Assembly (NCBI GenBank): GCA_910585545.1
Contig: CAJUFN010000008.1
Coordinates: forward strand, 37,558 to 101,557
Length of the DNA: 64,000 nucleotides
Source: an uncultured Lachnospiraceae bacterium
Lineage (GTDB): Bacteria; Bacillota; Clostridia; Lachnospirales; Lachnospiraceae
Reading direction: 5' to 3'
Shown: in pieces, positions 8,429 to 17,298 of the stretch
Position numbering within the stretch: the first letter of the stretch is position 1
Layout of the letters: every line of letters starts with the position of its first letter
Made by a program: the position numbers and the translations under genes
Notes under the pieces: model-generated
Databases searched by the model: none
What the model was told of the DNA's origin: nothing
Seen by the model: the letters and a program-made list of their open reading frames with translations, nothing else

Positions 8429-9382
8429 CTAATTCTTTCTTGCCGTTACAGATACCCACTCGCCCTGGTGATTTATTTCCAGAACTTCCAGGCCTGCTGC
8501 CTTTACCGCCTCTACCACAACGGTCTCCTTCTCCTCTATGATCCCGCTTGTGATATAAATACCACCCTGTTTTAGTTGATTTAAAATCACCGGTGTCAAT
8601 GGCACAAGCACATCCGCAAGAATATTTGCGGCAACAATATCATATTTTTCATATCCTACACGATCCTGAACCGTCTTATCATCAATGATATTTCCAATCA
8701 TGACCTCATACTGTTCCCTGTTAATGCCATTGACTTCCATATTCTCATGGGTTGCGTCTATCGCACATGGATCCAAATCAGTTCCCACGCTATGCGCCGC
8801 TCCAAATTTCAAAGCCAGCATCCCCAAAATACCGCTTCCGCATCCTACGTCTAAAATCTCTGTCTGAGGTGTGACATATTTACGGATCTGTCTGATGCAA
8901 AGCTGTGTCGTCTCATGCATTCCGGTTCCAAATGCAGTGCCTGGGTCAATATGGATGATCATCTTATCTTCATCTTCTGGCTTCACTTCTTCCCAGGATG
9001 GAATAATCAATACGTCATCCACATAAAACTGATGAAAATATTGTTTCCAGTTATTTACCCAGTCTACATCTTCCGTCTGAGATTCTTCGATCTCACACAC
9101 GCCTACATTCACATAAGAACGCATTTCTTCTAATTCCGCTTTCACATCTGCAAGAATCTTTTCTTTGTCATCCTCTTCCTCCAGATAAAAGCTGATATAT
9201 GCAACACCGTCGTCTACATCAATCTCCGGAAGAATATCTACAAACATCTGCTCCTTATCACTCTGTGTCAAAGGTATCTTATCTTCAATCTCAATCCCTT
9301 GAATTCCGAGGTCCATCAGCATAGAACTCACAATATCTTCCGCCTCGGTTGTCGTTTTCAGTCTGAATTTATTCCATTTCAT
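8429..9382 (-). CDS. prmA: Ribosomal protein L11 methyltransferase PrmA
   Basis: A 317-residue enzyme that trimethylates ribosomal protein L11 with SAM. The N-terminal substrate-binding domain (1-130) is acidic. The catalytic domain shows DPGTAFGTGMHETTQLC, the SAM motif DVGCGSGILGMLALKFGA and ANILADVLVPL. It is the first gene of the prmA-rsmE-nifS-thiI operon, driven by the promoter at 9448-9476. A few extra acidic residues lie between the domains, but no key residue is missing. Confidence 0.95.
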   Translation of the reverse strand: MKWNKFRLKTTTEAEDIVSSMLMDLGIQGIEIEDKIPLTQSDKEQMFVDILPEIDVDDGVAYISFYLEEEDDKEKILADVKAELEEMRSYVNVGVCEIEESQTEDVDWVNNWKQYFHQFYVDDVLIIPSWEEVKPEDEDKMIIHIDPGTAFGTGMHETTQLCIRQIRKYVTPQTEILDVGCGSGILGMLALKFGAAHSVGTDLDPCAIDATHENMEVNGINREQYEVMIGNIIDDKTVQDRVGYEKYDIVAANILADVLVPLTPVILNQLKQGGIYITSGIIEEKETVVVEAVKAAGLEVLEINHQGEWVSVTARKN

Positions 9383-9447
9383 ATCCGTTGTCCTCTCGCA
9401 TTTCTTCCATGTTAATACTAATCCTAATACGAATCATTCTTCGCACA

Positions 9448-9476
9448 AGTATACCAAATCCTCTGTAAAAACGCAA
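9448..9476 (-). promoter_or_regulatory. Sigma-A promoter of the prmA operon
   Basis: On the minus strand TTGCGT (9471-9476) and TATACT (9448-9453) are 17 bp apart. The -35 box touches the mntP stop codon, so it is immediately downstream of mntP. Confidence 0.6.
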
Positions 9477-10055
9477 TTAAAAAGCCAGTATTCCCAAATG
9501 TTCCAAAAGGATCTTGATTCCAAGCAGTATCAAAATAATCCCTCCTGCAAACTCTGCCCTCTTCTCATACTTACTGCCAAACACATTTCCTATCTTTACT
9601 CCTGACACAGAAAGTATAAATGTCGTAATCCCAATAAAACTTACCGCCGGACCGATTGATACTTTCAAAAACGCAAACGTAACGCCAACTGCCAGTGCAT
9701 CAATACTTGTAGCCACCGCAAGCCCTAGCATCGTCCTCACATCTAACTCTTCGTCTTGCGCCTTACAGCAGCACTCATTCTCCTTAGAACAGGCCTCTTT
9801 TATCATATTGCCGCCTATGATTCCAAGCAGTACAAATGCAATCCAGTGATCCACCGTTGTAATGATATCTCGAAATTGTACCCCAAGAAGATATCCCAAA
9901 AGCGGCATTCCCGCCTGAAATACCCCAAAATAAGTTCCTACAATCCCCGCCTTTTTCCAGGTGAATTTTTCCATAGAAAGCCCCTTGCACACAGAAACTG
10001 CAAATGCATCCATGGACAGGCCCACTGCAATTAGAAATAATTCTGCGATATTCAT
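9477..10055 (-). CDS. mntP: Manganese efflux pump MntP
   Basis: A 192-residue membrane protein with six hydrophobic segments in two repeats. The paired acidic motifs GLSMDAFAVSVCKG (residues 12-25) and ATSIDALAVGVTFA (about 115-128) define the MntP/DUF204 family, which exports Mn(II). The loop between the halves contains CCCKAQDEEL, a short cysteine cluster that could bind metal. I saw no yybP-ykoY manganese riboswitch in the 60 bases before the ATG. It is monocistronic; repeat A2 lies upstream. Confidence 0.9.
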   Translation of the reverse strand: MNIAELFLIAVGLSMDAFAVSVCKGLSMEKFTWKKAGIVGTYFGVFQAGMPLLGYLLGVQFRDIITTVDHWIAFVLLGIIGGNMIKEACSKENECCCKAQDEELDVRTMLGLAVATSIDALAVGVTFAFLKVSIGPAVSFIGITTFILSVSGVKIGNVFGSKYEKRAEFAGGIILILLGIKILLEHLGILAF

Positions 10056-10117
10056 AATTTTTTCTCCTTCGTTTTATTTTTTAATTTCTTATATCATGAA
10101 TTCTCTTATGCTAAAAC

Positions 10118-10244
10118 AAAGAATGCGCTTCGCACATTCTTTCGCCTGCGGCGGTCGCATACGACAACTTCATTGTACGCCGCAGTGCGCATCCCGCGGA
10201 GCGTTTTATGATATAGGAAAGTAAAAACTTTCCTATATCATGAA
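10118..10244 (+). repeat. Intergenic repeat A, copy A2 (full length)
   Basis: Same layout as A1. Stem I has one C-A mismatch (AAGAATGCGC against GCACATTCTT). The stem III loop is AAAA instead of ACAA, and one outer pair is a wobble. The right end merges with the T-run of the glgB terminator. The gap 10056-10430 holds this copy, the terminator and about 130 bp with nothing recognisable. Confidence 0.9.
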
Positions 10245-10247
10245 AAA

Positions 10248-10295
10248 AGACCTATCCGCAAACCGAAAGTTTCCTCTCTTTTCGCGGACAAGTCT
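10248..10295 (-). terminator. Intrinsic terminator of the glnA-ybaK-glgB operon
   Basis: On the minus strand AGACTTGTCCGCGAAAAG pairs imperfectly with CTTTCGGTTTGCGGATAGGT, followed by six T that belong to the end of repeat A2. Confidence 0.6.
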
Positions 10296-10430
10296 CATTA
10301 TTTAAAGTACTGCCAGATAATCACTTATCAGCATGTTGACAATACTACGCCTCTTCGCGCCAACTACTCCCTTATCAATGTGCCTATTATAAATGCAGGA
10401 ATTTGTGTTAGTCAATGCTAATTTTAAAGT

Positions 10431-12239
10431 TTATTCTAATTCGAACAACATCGCAGAATATGCCGGAATATCTAATACAAGCGACTCCTGCCCTTTCTTC
10501 TTTTTACTCTTAAAAGATACGGATTCTTTCTTCACACTGCCATTCCATTCTTCCCATTCACTGTGCAGCAAAAGCTTGCATTTCACCTTGTCTTCCACCG
10601 GAATCGCAAATGCCTTTTCCTCCCTATCCGAAAAATTAAACACTGCCATCACGCGCTGTTTACTTCCCTTTCTTTCAAATGCATATACGCAGTTCCCTTC
10701 CTGTCTGCAATAGATCCACTTAAAATGCTGCGAATTATAATCCCCATCATACAGCGCATTATTCTCCAGATAGATACGGTTCAATTCTCTCATATAGTGA
10801 TGGAAAGCGTCATGCATCGGGTATTTTAACATCTCCCAATCCTGCTCTCTTTTCTCATCCCATTCCCGCAGCTGCCCAATCTCATTACCCATAAAATTAA
10901 GCTTCTTGCCTGGATGCGCATACATATAAAGATAAAATGCCCTCGCCTGCCTGAATTTATCCTCATAGTCTCCATACATTTTCTGAACAATCGTTGCTTT
11001 TCCATGAACTACCTCGTCATGAGATAACGGAAGCAGATAATGCTCATTATAAAAATACATCATAGAAAATGATAATTTATAATACTGTGCCGCTCTTTCT
11101 TCCGGCGTCTTCTTAAAGTAATCTAAAGTATCATTCATCCAGCCCATATCCCACTTAAAATCAAATCCAAGGCCTTCATACTCAACCGGTGCAGTCACCT
11201 TCAAAAAGTCTGTAGAATCCTCTGCCATCAATAAAATCCCAGGATGTCTTGCTTTTAATCCCTGATTCATTACTTTGATAAAGTCTACCGCATTTCCGTT
11301 GACACCACGCTCCGGCGTTCCCTGCCAATAGATGATCCGGCTGATCGCATCCATACGGATTCCGTCAAAATGATACTCGCTTAACCAATAATTGGCCGCA
11401 GACTGTAAAAAGCTTCTGACTTCTCCTCTGGAATGAATAAAATTATAGCTTCCCCATTCACTTACTCCTACATCCTGATTCGGATATTCATAAAGTGAGG
11501 TTCCATCATAATTAGCAAGACCATATGCATCCACCGCAAAATGTACCGGAACGAAATCCATGATCACACCAATTCCCGCCTGATGACATTTATCCACCAG
11601 CTCTTTTAATTCCAGCGCCGTTCCGTATCTGGATGTTGGAGCAAAAAATCCTGTATTTTGATATCCCCATGATACATCTGCCGGATGCTCACTAAGCGGC
11701 ATGAATTCAATATAATTATAGTTATTTTCTTTCACATAAGCGATAAGTTCCTCGGCAATCTCACTGTACGTATACCACGTACCCTCTTCTGACTCTCCGC
11801 CCTTTTTCCTTCTCCATGAACCTAAATGCATCTCATAGATATTAACTGGAGCATCAAAACGATAACCCCTTTTCTTCATCCATGTCTCATCCTCAAATTG
11901 ATAACCGGAAAGATCCCTGATAACAGACGCACTCTCCGGACGAAGCTGCATCTCAAAGCCATACGGGTCACAATGGTCAATCTCACTTCCATCCGCCCCA
12001 AAAACTTTATATTTGTATAACATTCCTATTTTTGCTTCCGGTACGCAGCAGGAAAAAATACCGCTTCTTCCATCCTGATACATTTCGTGACCCTGCCACT
12101 CATTGAATTCGCCTATTACCTGTATTCTTCTTGCGTTTGGGGCATAAGTCCGGAACAGCACACCTTCCTTTGTTACATGTGCACCAAAAAATTCATATGC
12201 GTCAAATGCCTGTCCCATATAAAACTCATGTGTATTCAT
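10431..12239 (-). CDS. glgB: 1,4-alpha-glucan branching enzyme GlgB
   Basis: A 602-residue GH13 branching enzyme for glycogen. The N-terminal CBM48 region covers about 15-105. The catalytic barrel shows DFVPVHF, the nucleophile D297 in DGIRMDAIS, the acid/base E340 in LLMAEDST, and the third acid in LPLSHDEVVHGK near 405. It lacks the extra N-terminal module of long enterobacterial GlgB. It is the last gene of glnA-ybaK-glgB (19 bp after ybaK). No other glycogen genes are in the window. Confidence 0.94.
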   Translation of the reverse strand: MNTHEFYMGQAFDAYEFFGAHVTKEGVLFRTYAPNARRIQVIGEFNEWQGHEMYQDGRSGIFSCCVPEAKIGMLYKYKVFGADGSEIDHCDPYGFEMQLRPESASVIRDLSGYQFEDETWMKKRGYRFDAPVNIYEMHLGSWRRKKGGESEEGTWYTYSEIAEELIAYVKENNYNYIEFMPLSEHPADVSWGYQNTGFFAPTSRYGTALELKELVDKCHQAGIGVIMDFVPVHFAVDAYGLANYDGTSLYEYPNQDVGVSEWGSYNFIHSRGEVRSFLQSAANYWLSEYHFDGIRMDAISRIIYWQGTPERGVNGNAVDFIKVMNQGLKARHPGILLMAEDSTDFLKVTAPVEYEGLGFDFKWDMGWMNDTLDYFKKTPEERAAQYYKLSFSMMYFYNEHYLLPLSHDEVVHGKATIVQKMYGDYEDKFRQARAFYLYMYAHPGKKLNFMGNEIGQLREWDEKREQDWEMLKYPMHDAFHHYMRELNRIYLENNALYDGDYNSQHFKWIYCRQEGNCVYAFERKGSKQRVMAVFNFSDREEKAFAIPVEDKVKCKLLLHSEWEEWNGSVKKESVSFKSKKKKGQESLVLDIPAYSAMLFELE

Positions 12240-12257
12240 TTTTGCCTCTCCTTTTTG

Positions 12258-12743
12258 TCAATCAACAACGATATCCGCCATCTGATAGGAAATTGCTTTT
12301 TCAAGGTCTGCAAACGCCATTTCCACCTGAAATCCTATCTTTCCTCCGCTAAAAAAGATATGCTCTATCTCTTTTGCACTTTGATCTATCGTTGTGGTGA
12401 AAAATTTCTTCATTCCGATCGGAGAACATCCTCCGTGTATATATCCTGTCAACGGCAAAAGCTCTTTTGATTTTATCATCTCGATTTTCTTCTCACCAAC
12501 ACTTTTTGCTGCTTTCTTTAAATCAAGTTCTTTACAGACTGGAACAAGAAATACATAATGCTTTTTGCTGCCAGATATAGTCACCAACGTCTTAAAAACA
12601 TTCTTGGGATCCTGATGAAGAATCTTGGCCACTTCCATACCAACCGTTGTGCCGCTTTCCACATAATTGTGGCTTATATAAGGCAGCTTTAAACTATCAA
12701 GTACACGCATCACATTCGTCTTGTTCTCTTTCCCTTTTGCCAT
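12258..12743 (-). CDS. ybaK: YbaK/EbsC family aminoacyl-tRNA deacylase
   Basis: A 161-residue YbaK domain protein, probably a trans-editing enzyme that hydrolyses Cys-tRNA(Pro). The conserved lysine region DPKNVFKTLV and the GGCSPIGMKK loop (near 110) are typical. The C-terminus FFSGGKIGFQVEMAFADL closes the fold. It lies 12 bp after glnA and 19 bp before glgB, so the three are co-transcribed although no pathway links them. Confidence 0.9.
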   Translation of the reverse strand: MAKGKENKTNVMRVLDSLKLPYISHNYVESGTTVGMEVAKILHQDPKNVFKTLVTISGSKKHYVFLVPVCKELDLKKAAKSVGEKKIEMIKSKELLPLTGYIHGGCSPIGMKKFFTTTIDQSAKEIEHIFFSGGKIGFQVEMAFADLEKAISYQMADIVVD

Positions 12744-12755
12744 AGTATCCCTCTT

Positions 12756-14183
12756 TTATAAGTCATAATATTTTTTAAATTCCACCGGACTTGGAATCTT
12801 AGAAATCTCAAGACATTCTTTTCTTTTTCTCTCCAACCAGATTTCAATCAATCTTTCCGGGAACACTCCGCCTGCCGTTAGATAATCATGGTCTTTTTCC
12901 AGTGCATCCAATGCCTCTTCCAGACTTTTTGGTAATGATTCGATGTTCGCCTGTTCTTCTTCGGACAAATCATATAGATTGAAATCATATGGTCCCCAGC
13001 CGCATTTGGACGGGTCGATCTGATTACGGATGCCATCAATTCCTGCCATCAAAATAGCTGCATATGCATAATATGGGTTGGATGTGGCATCAGGATTACG
13101 AAGCTCGAAACGTTTTGTCTCCGGTGATTTTGCATACGCTGGGATTCGGATAACCGCACTTCTGTTAGAAGTCGCATAACCAACCGTAACCGGAGCCTCA
13201 AACCCTGGAACCAGTCTCTTAAATGAATTCGTCGAAGGATTCGTAAATGCACAAAGTGATGCAACATGTTTCAAAAGTCCGCCCATGAAATAGTGTGCCG
13301 TCTTACTTAATCCTGAATATCCTTCCTTATCATAGAAAATCGGTTTTCCATCTTTTTTCAGAAGCATATGCACATGCATACCATTCCCCGCTTCCTTATA
13401 AAGCGGCTTTGGCATAAAGGTCGCTGTCTTTCCTTCCTGTACTGCCGCATTACGGATAACGTATTTGATGATCATCGTCTTATCCGCCATATCTACCATA
13501 TCTCCAAGTTCGACTTCGATTTCCATCTGACCGGAACCGCCAACTTCATGGTGGTGGTATTTCACATCGATTCCCCACTCTTCTAATAAAATGCACATCT
13601 TACTACGCAGATTATATGCCACATCATGCGGTGGAGCAATATGGTATCCTCCACCAGAAGGCACCTGGAATCCTGCATTTTGAGGTCCTTCATTGCCGCT
13701 GTTCCATTCTGCCTGTCTTGTATCTACAGTAAAAGAATTCCTCTGCGGAGTCACCGTATAACTCACATTATCAAACAAATGGAACTCGAATTCCGGCCCG
13801 ATCAACATCTCATCTGCGATTCCCTGTCCACGCATATATTCCATCGCCCTTAAACTGACATTTCTTGGATACTGGTCAAATGGTTTATTCTCCTCTCCGA
13901 TCACACACACATCTCCACACATCGTCAGTGTAGGAATCTCCACAAACGGATCGATCACCGCTGTTGTCGGGTCCGGAATAAATACCATATCACTCTTCTC
14001 TACCGGCGCATAACCATAGTTAGAGCCATCAAATCCAATTCCATATTTAAAAATATCTTCGTGAAACCGCTCTACCGGGATTGTAATGTGTCTCCATCGT
14101 CCGTCCAGATCCGTCATCTTAAAATCAATCATCCGAATTCCTTTTTCTTTGCATAAGTTTTGCAATTCTTCACTTTTTGTCAT
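12756..14183 (-). CDS. glnA: Glutamine synthetase type I
   Basis: A 475-residue GSI that makes glutamine from glutamate, ammonia and ATP. The N-terminal beta-grasp domain covers 1-105. Metal and ATP motifs include GPEFEFHLFD, FMPKPLYKEAGNGMHVHM and RFELRNPDATSNPYYAYAA. The start is the ATG at 14183, six bases after AAGGAGG; an in-frame ATG at 14189 touches the ribosome site directly. No NXXY adenylylation tyrosine was obvious, as in clostridial enzymes. It heads the glnA-ybaK-glgB operon. No GlnR or GlnB gene is nearby. Confidence 0.95.
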   Translation of the reverse strand: MTKSEELQNLCKEKGIRMIDFKMTDLDGRWRHITIPVERFHEDIFKYGIGFDGSNYGYAPVEKSDMVFIPDPTTAVIDPFVEIPTLTMCGDVCVIGEENKPFDQYPRNVSLRAMEYMRGQGIADEMLIGPEFEFHLFDNVSYTVTPQRNSFTVDTRQAEWNSGNEGPQNAGFQVPSGGGYHIAPPHDVAYNLRSKMCILLEEWGIDVKYHHHEVGGSGQMEIEVELGDMVDMADKTMIIKYVIRNAAVQEGKTATFMPKPLYKEAGNGMHVHMLLKKDGKPIFYDKEGYSGLSKTAHYFMGGLLKHVASLCAFTNPSTNSFKRLVPGFEAPVTVGYATSNRSAVIRIPAYAKSPETKRFELRNPDATSNPYYAYAAILMAGIDGIRNQIDPSKCGWGPYDFNLYDLSEEEQANIESLPKSLEEALDALEKDHDYLTAGGVFPERLIEIWLERKRKECLEISKIPSPVEFKKYYDL

Positions 14184-14287
14184 AACCATCCTCCTTTATA
14201 CGCTGCCCAAAGGCATGCTTATCATGTTCGTGTTTTATGGAATTCATTTTACCATATCAGATGCTATTTCGCCATTATAAAAAAATT

Positions 14288-14323
14288 GAAGAGGAAATAA
14301 CTAACAAGCATTATTTCCTCTTC
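14288..14323 (-). terminator. Terminator after the 14360 gene
   Basis: Perfect 13-bp stem GAAGAGGAAATAA/TTATTTCCTCTTC with an A-run on one side and AATTTTTTT on the minus-strand side. It separates the envelope gene cluster from the glnA promoter. Confidence 0.8.
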
Positions 14324-14359
14324 TTAATAAACATATTGATACTAAACTAAATCTTTTAC

Positions 14360-14989
14360 TTATTTCACAATTTCAAAATTTGCCTCTTCTAATAACTGAT
14401 TTTTCATTTCCTCAAAATACGCCGTCCATTCCGTTTCTAAATCAATATTATTATTCTTTTTCATTTGTTGCTTATGCTTAAATTCTGTTTCCACATTTTT
14501 TACATATTTCTGAATAGGCAGATTCTTTTTGTACACCTCAAATTCATATTCCCAATATGCCTCTTCGCTTTCAAATTGATTCATTATGCTTTGTATCTCT
14601 CCCTTATTATCTGCTTGTTCTGCAAATTCTTTTAACTCATCAATATATTCCCAAATTTCTTCATCTGTAACTATATATCCTTGCTTTATAGCTTCTTGAT
14701 ACAATGCCTCCCTTTTCAGCATATAATCTTCTGCCTGAGCCATTGCTTCTTCTTCATTCATACCGGAAAGCATATAAAACTGCATACACTGTTCAATCTC
14801 TGACCTCAAAACTTCACCCATGTCTCCAATTGCATATACTTCATCGGAATAGTTTTGTGATTGTTCTTTTAAAATTCCTCCCCATTTTTCCATTTGAGAA
14901 TCATCTGCCATTGCCCAAATACCAATTGCTACTACTACCAAGAAAGCTACACCTATAGTAATGCATATTTTCTTTTTATGAACTTTCAT
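14360..14989 (-). CDS. Membrane-anchored protein with SurA-like helical region
   Basis: A 209-residue protein of unknown function. One N-terminal hydrophobic segment (about residues 7-27) leads to an acidic, helix-rich extracytoplasmic part. The stretch AMAQAEDYMLKREALYQEAIKQGYIVTDEEI resembles the N-terminal helices of SurA/PrsA chaperones, but no parvulin domain follows. The start is ATG at 14989, eight bases after GGAGG; a farther ATG at 15004 overlaps that site. It is third in a row of envelope genes on the minus strand. An extracytoplasmic chaperone or assembly factor is possible but not shown. Confidence 0.75.
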   Translation of the reverse strand: MKVHKKKICITIGVAFLVVVAIGIWAMADDSQMEKWGGILKEQSQNYSDEVYAIGDMGEVLRSEIEQCMQFYMLSGMNEEEAMAQAEDYMLKREALYQEAIKQGYIVTDEEIWEYIDELKEFAEQADNKGEIQSIMNQFESEEAYWEYEFEVYKKNLPIQKYVKNVETEFKHKQQMKKNNNIDLETEWTAYFEEMKNQLLEEANFEIVK

Positions 14990-15055
14990 ACCATCGTCCT
15001 CCATATTTTATCCATAATACTTATTTTTTATCTTTCCCCTATAGATTTCATATTT

Positions 15056-15562
15056 TTAACCAAAAGTTAATGAAACTGAACCAGCGGCTGACGGTGGTAT
15101 TGCTCCATCGCAGCAAAGAAGAAACGGTAAATTCCCGGTTATTTTGTCTCTCCTTGCATACGTCACTTGTTGCTCATTAGTATATATTATTCCGCCATCC
15201 CATTCTCCGCCATAAATCATACTATCTCTTCTCCAACTGTTAAACACCGTTCCACTTGAATGCTTTACATTCAACAACGACACATATGGTTTAAATGTTG
15301 CATATCCAAGTTGATATACTGCTGATTTTTGTCTTCTTTTAAGCGTAATATTCATACCTGATGAGTCATAATCCTCCTGATATGTAACCTCAGCATAAAT
15401 CGACGACCACCCACCTTCTGGCACTGGAAACAGATATCTTTTTGTAGTTGAATTTCTATATGAAGCTGCTGCTCGTGTTGATATCGTTCCTTGCGTTATC
15501 GCCAAACAGCACACTCCAATTAGTAACACCAAATATTTTACATATATCTTTTTCTTCATCAT
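15056..15562 (-). CDS. Secreted protein of unknown function
   Basis: A 168-residue protein. A signal peptide (lysine-rich start, hydrophobic 10-26) probably ends near TRAAA around residue 33. The mature part is rich in Tyr, Ser and beta-strand patterns (SIYAEVTYQEDY, MNITLKRRQKSAVYQLGYATF). I do not recognise a family. The start at 15562 is eight bases after AAGGAG; an in-frame ATG farther up has no ribosome site. It sits between a lipoprotein and a membrane-anchored protein, all minus strand, so the three may form an envelope operon. Confidence 0.75.
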   Translation of the reverse strand: MMKKKIYVKYLVLLIGVCCLAITQGTISTRAAASYRNSTTKRYLFPVPEGGWSSIYAEVTYQEDYDSSGMNITLKRRQKSAVYQLGYATFKPYVSLLNVKHSSGTVFNSWRRDSMIYGGEWDGGIIYTNEQQVTYARRDKITGNLPFLLCCDGAIPPSAAGSVSLTFG

Positions 15563-15685
15563 TTTCTTTACTCCTTTACATATTTGCAAGTACATCAATT
15601 GCCAAAACTACTCCCAGCGATGACATAATCCCGCCTTTGACAGTTAAAAGATGATAAAACGACCACATAACAAACTTACTCTTCC

Positions 15686-16846
15686 TCATTTTCCGGTACT
15701 TTTTTCTTCTCTCACTGGATCTTGATATTTTTTGTACACCAATTCTTCTCTTTTTCCATCTCCTATACCATCTTCCCTCTCTTCTTTCGGTGCTAAGAAT
15801 CCACCTGGCACAGGATAAGCTCCTATCATCTGTGTATCAAAATCCCAGTCGATATCCTGTCCGCTCTCTTCTCTTTTTGCAAGATCATACAACATATGTT
15901 TGTTCCCAACACTTATCAGCATTATCTTACCGTCTTTATCCCCAAAAGAGAATCCTTCCGGAAATGAAAAGATTTTTGTCGCGCTGCCATCTGCTTCTGC
16001 ATGATACATATCTTTACTTTGCATATCACCGTTTCCAAGAAATTCTGTATAATAGATGCCTATATCATCATTGGCAGTAACGAGAAAACCGTTTTCAATT
16101 GTTCTAAGCAATTCTGCTTGTCCATTCTCATATCGGTATATTTTTTTCGTCATTTCTCTTTCTGCCTGCCTTTGTTCTTCTATCGTATTCGCTTCTGTCC
16201 AAGGACTCTGCCACTCATAATACAGCACTCCATCTTTTGCTGACACCAAAGAAAATCTACCTTCGTTTGACTCAATTGTCGCCAGATGTGTTTCTTTCCC
16301 ATCTTTTAAATCAATCTGGTAAATCTGCTCTGTCTGTATTCCATAATCTTCACTTTCTTTATAGTCACTAACTTTTGCCACTATGTATAAATATCTATTC
16401 GAAAGAATCAAATCACTCACCACAAGCACCATCCCTTGCTCCTGTTCTTTCTCCAGAATCCGAAATACCATTTCCTTTTCTGTATTGTCCCTCTCTGCAA
16501 TTTCTACCGTCCCATCAAAAGACACGAAATACAATCTATGATTACTGACATATGGTACATGTTCACCCATATCTATATGCGCAAAACACTCACTGCTACC
16601 ATGTAAGCAACCATTCTTTTCACACAATACAACGGAACTATCTGCATCAATGTCGTAATAAGTCAGGCACTCCTGCGAATTCACGTAATAGAAACCATTT
16701 TCATACGGAACAACTTCATAGTTTCTTCTTCCTGTAGGGGTTGTCCATTCTTCTGCATCTTCTTCAAACGTCCACTCCTTCTTGCTGCATCCTGCTACCA
16801 CAAGAATCATTAGTGCGATACCTAAAACAATTTTTATATTTTTCAT
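15686..16846 (-). CDS. Lipoprotein with predicted beta-propeller-like repeats
   Basis: A 386-residue lipoprotein. The lipobox VVAGC ends at Cys20, so the protein should be lipidated and exposed on the outer membrane face. The body has repeated motifs of the kind GFYYVNSQECLTYYDID, HRLYFVSFDG and RYLYIVAKVSDYK, consistent with a DUF5050/WD-like propeller common in Lachnospiraceae surface lipoproteins. The C-terminus is charged. The ribosome site is weak. No binding partner can be named. It is probably first in the 16846-14360 gene row. Confidence 0.8.
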   Translation of the reverse strand: MKNIKIVLGIALMILVVAGCSKKEWTFEEDAEEWTTPTGRRNYEVVPYENGFYYVNSQECLTYYDIDADSSVVLCEKNGCLHGSSECFAHIDMGEHVPYVSNHRLYFVSFDGTVEIAERDNTEKEMVFRILEKEQEQGMVLVVSDLILSNRYLYIVAKVSDYKESEDYGIQTEQIYQIDLKDGKETHLATIESNEGRFSLVSAKDGVLYYEWQSPWTEANTIEEQRQAEREMTKKIYRYENGQAELLRTIENGFLVTANDDIGIYYTEFLGNGDMQSKDMYHAEADGSATKIFSFPEGFSFGDKDGKIMLISVGNKHMLYDLAKREESGQDIDWDFDTQMIGAYPVPGGFLAPKEEREDGIGDGKREELVYKKYQDPVREEKSTGK

Positions 16847-17223
16847 CCTGCCGAGCCCCCCTATCCATTATCTGCCCTCATTTATCTTTGATACCACTCG
16901 TCCCATGCCTATTGCTAATAATATTAGCCATAAAATCCGATCAGTCTCCTTATTACAAGAAAAAATATGAATCTCTTATCAAACCTCATGACAAGGAAGG
17001 GTTACTTTCTTTCACACTATTTTCTCTGTTTTTCCTATTTCTTTCAATACTTATTGCATAATTGTCCCAAAATCTGCCTAAATGGAATCACAAAAACAAT
17101 TAACAATACTACTCTTAGTTAATATTCTTATTATAATGTCAATTAGTTTCACCATGACAATTGGATTAAGTACAAGAAAATGTCCAGAAGCCCCAAACCC
17201 CAAGCACAACTTTTCAAAAAAAA
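16847..17223. other. Gap with no supported gene
   Basis: Divergent intergenic region between the lipoprotein and the C69 peptidase. Two short plus-strand open frames end at 17061 and 17273 with hydrophobic stretches, but neither has a ribosome site or a recognisable family. The peptidase promoter follows at 17224. Confidence 0.5.
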
Positions 17224-17252
17224 TTGATAAATTCTCATTTGTGTTGTATAAT
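17224..17252 (+). promoter_or_regulatory. Sigma-A promoter of the C69 peptidase
   Basis: TTGATA (17224-17229) and TATAAT (17247-17252) with a 17-bp spacer, 46 bp before the start codon. Confidence 0.75.
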
Positions 17253-17298
17253 TATGCACTGGGAATTTATTAACCACAAAATGGAAGGAGAAGAGTTT

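Noticed and set aside
10056..10117. Manganese riboswitch before mntP
   Set aside because: The leader is only about 60 bp and lacks the yybP-ykoY consensus.
16741..17273. Small plus-strand frames with hydrophobic stretches upstream of the C69 peptidase
   Set aside because: No ribosome sites, no family pattern, and partly antisense to the lipoprotein gene.
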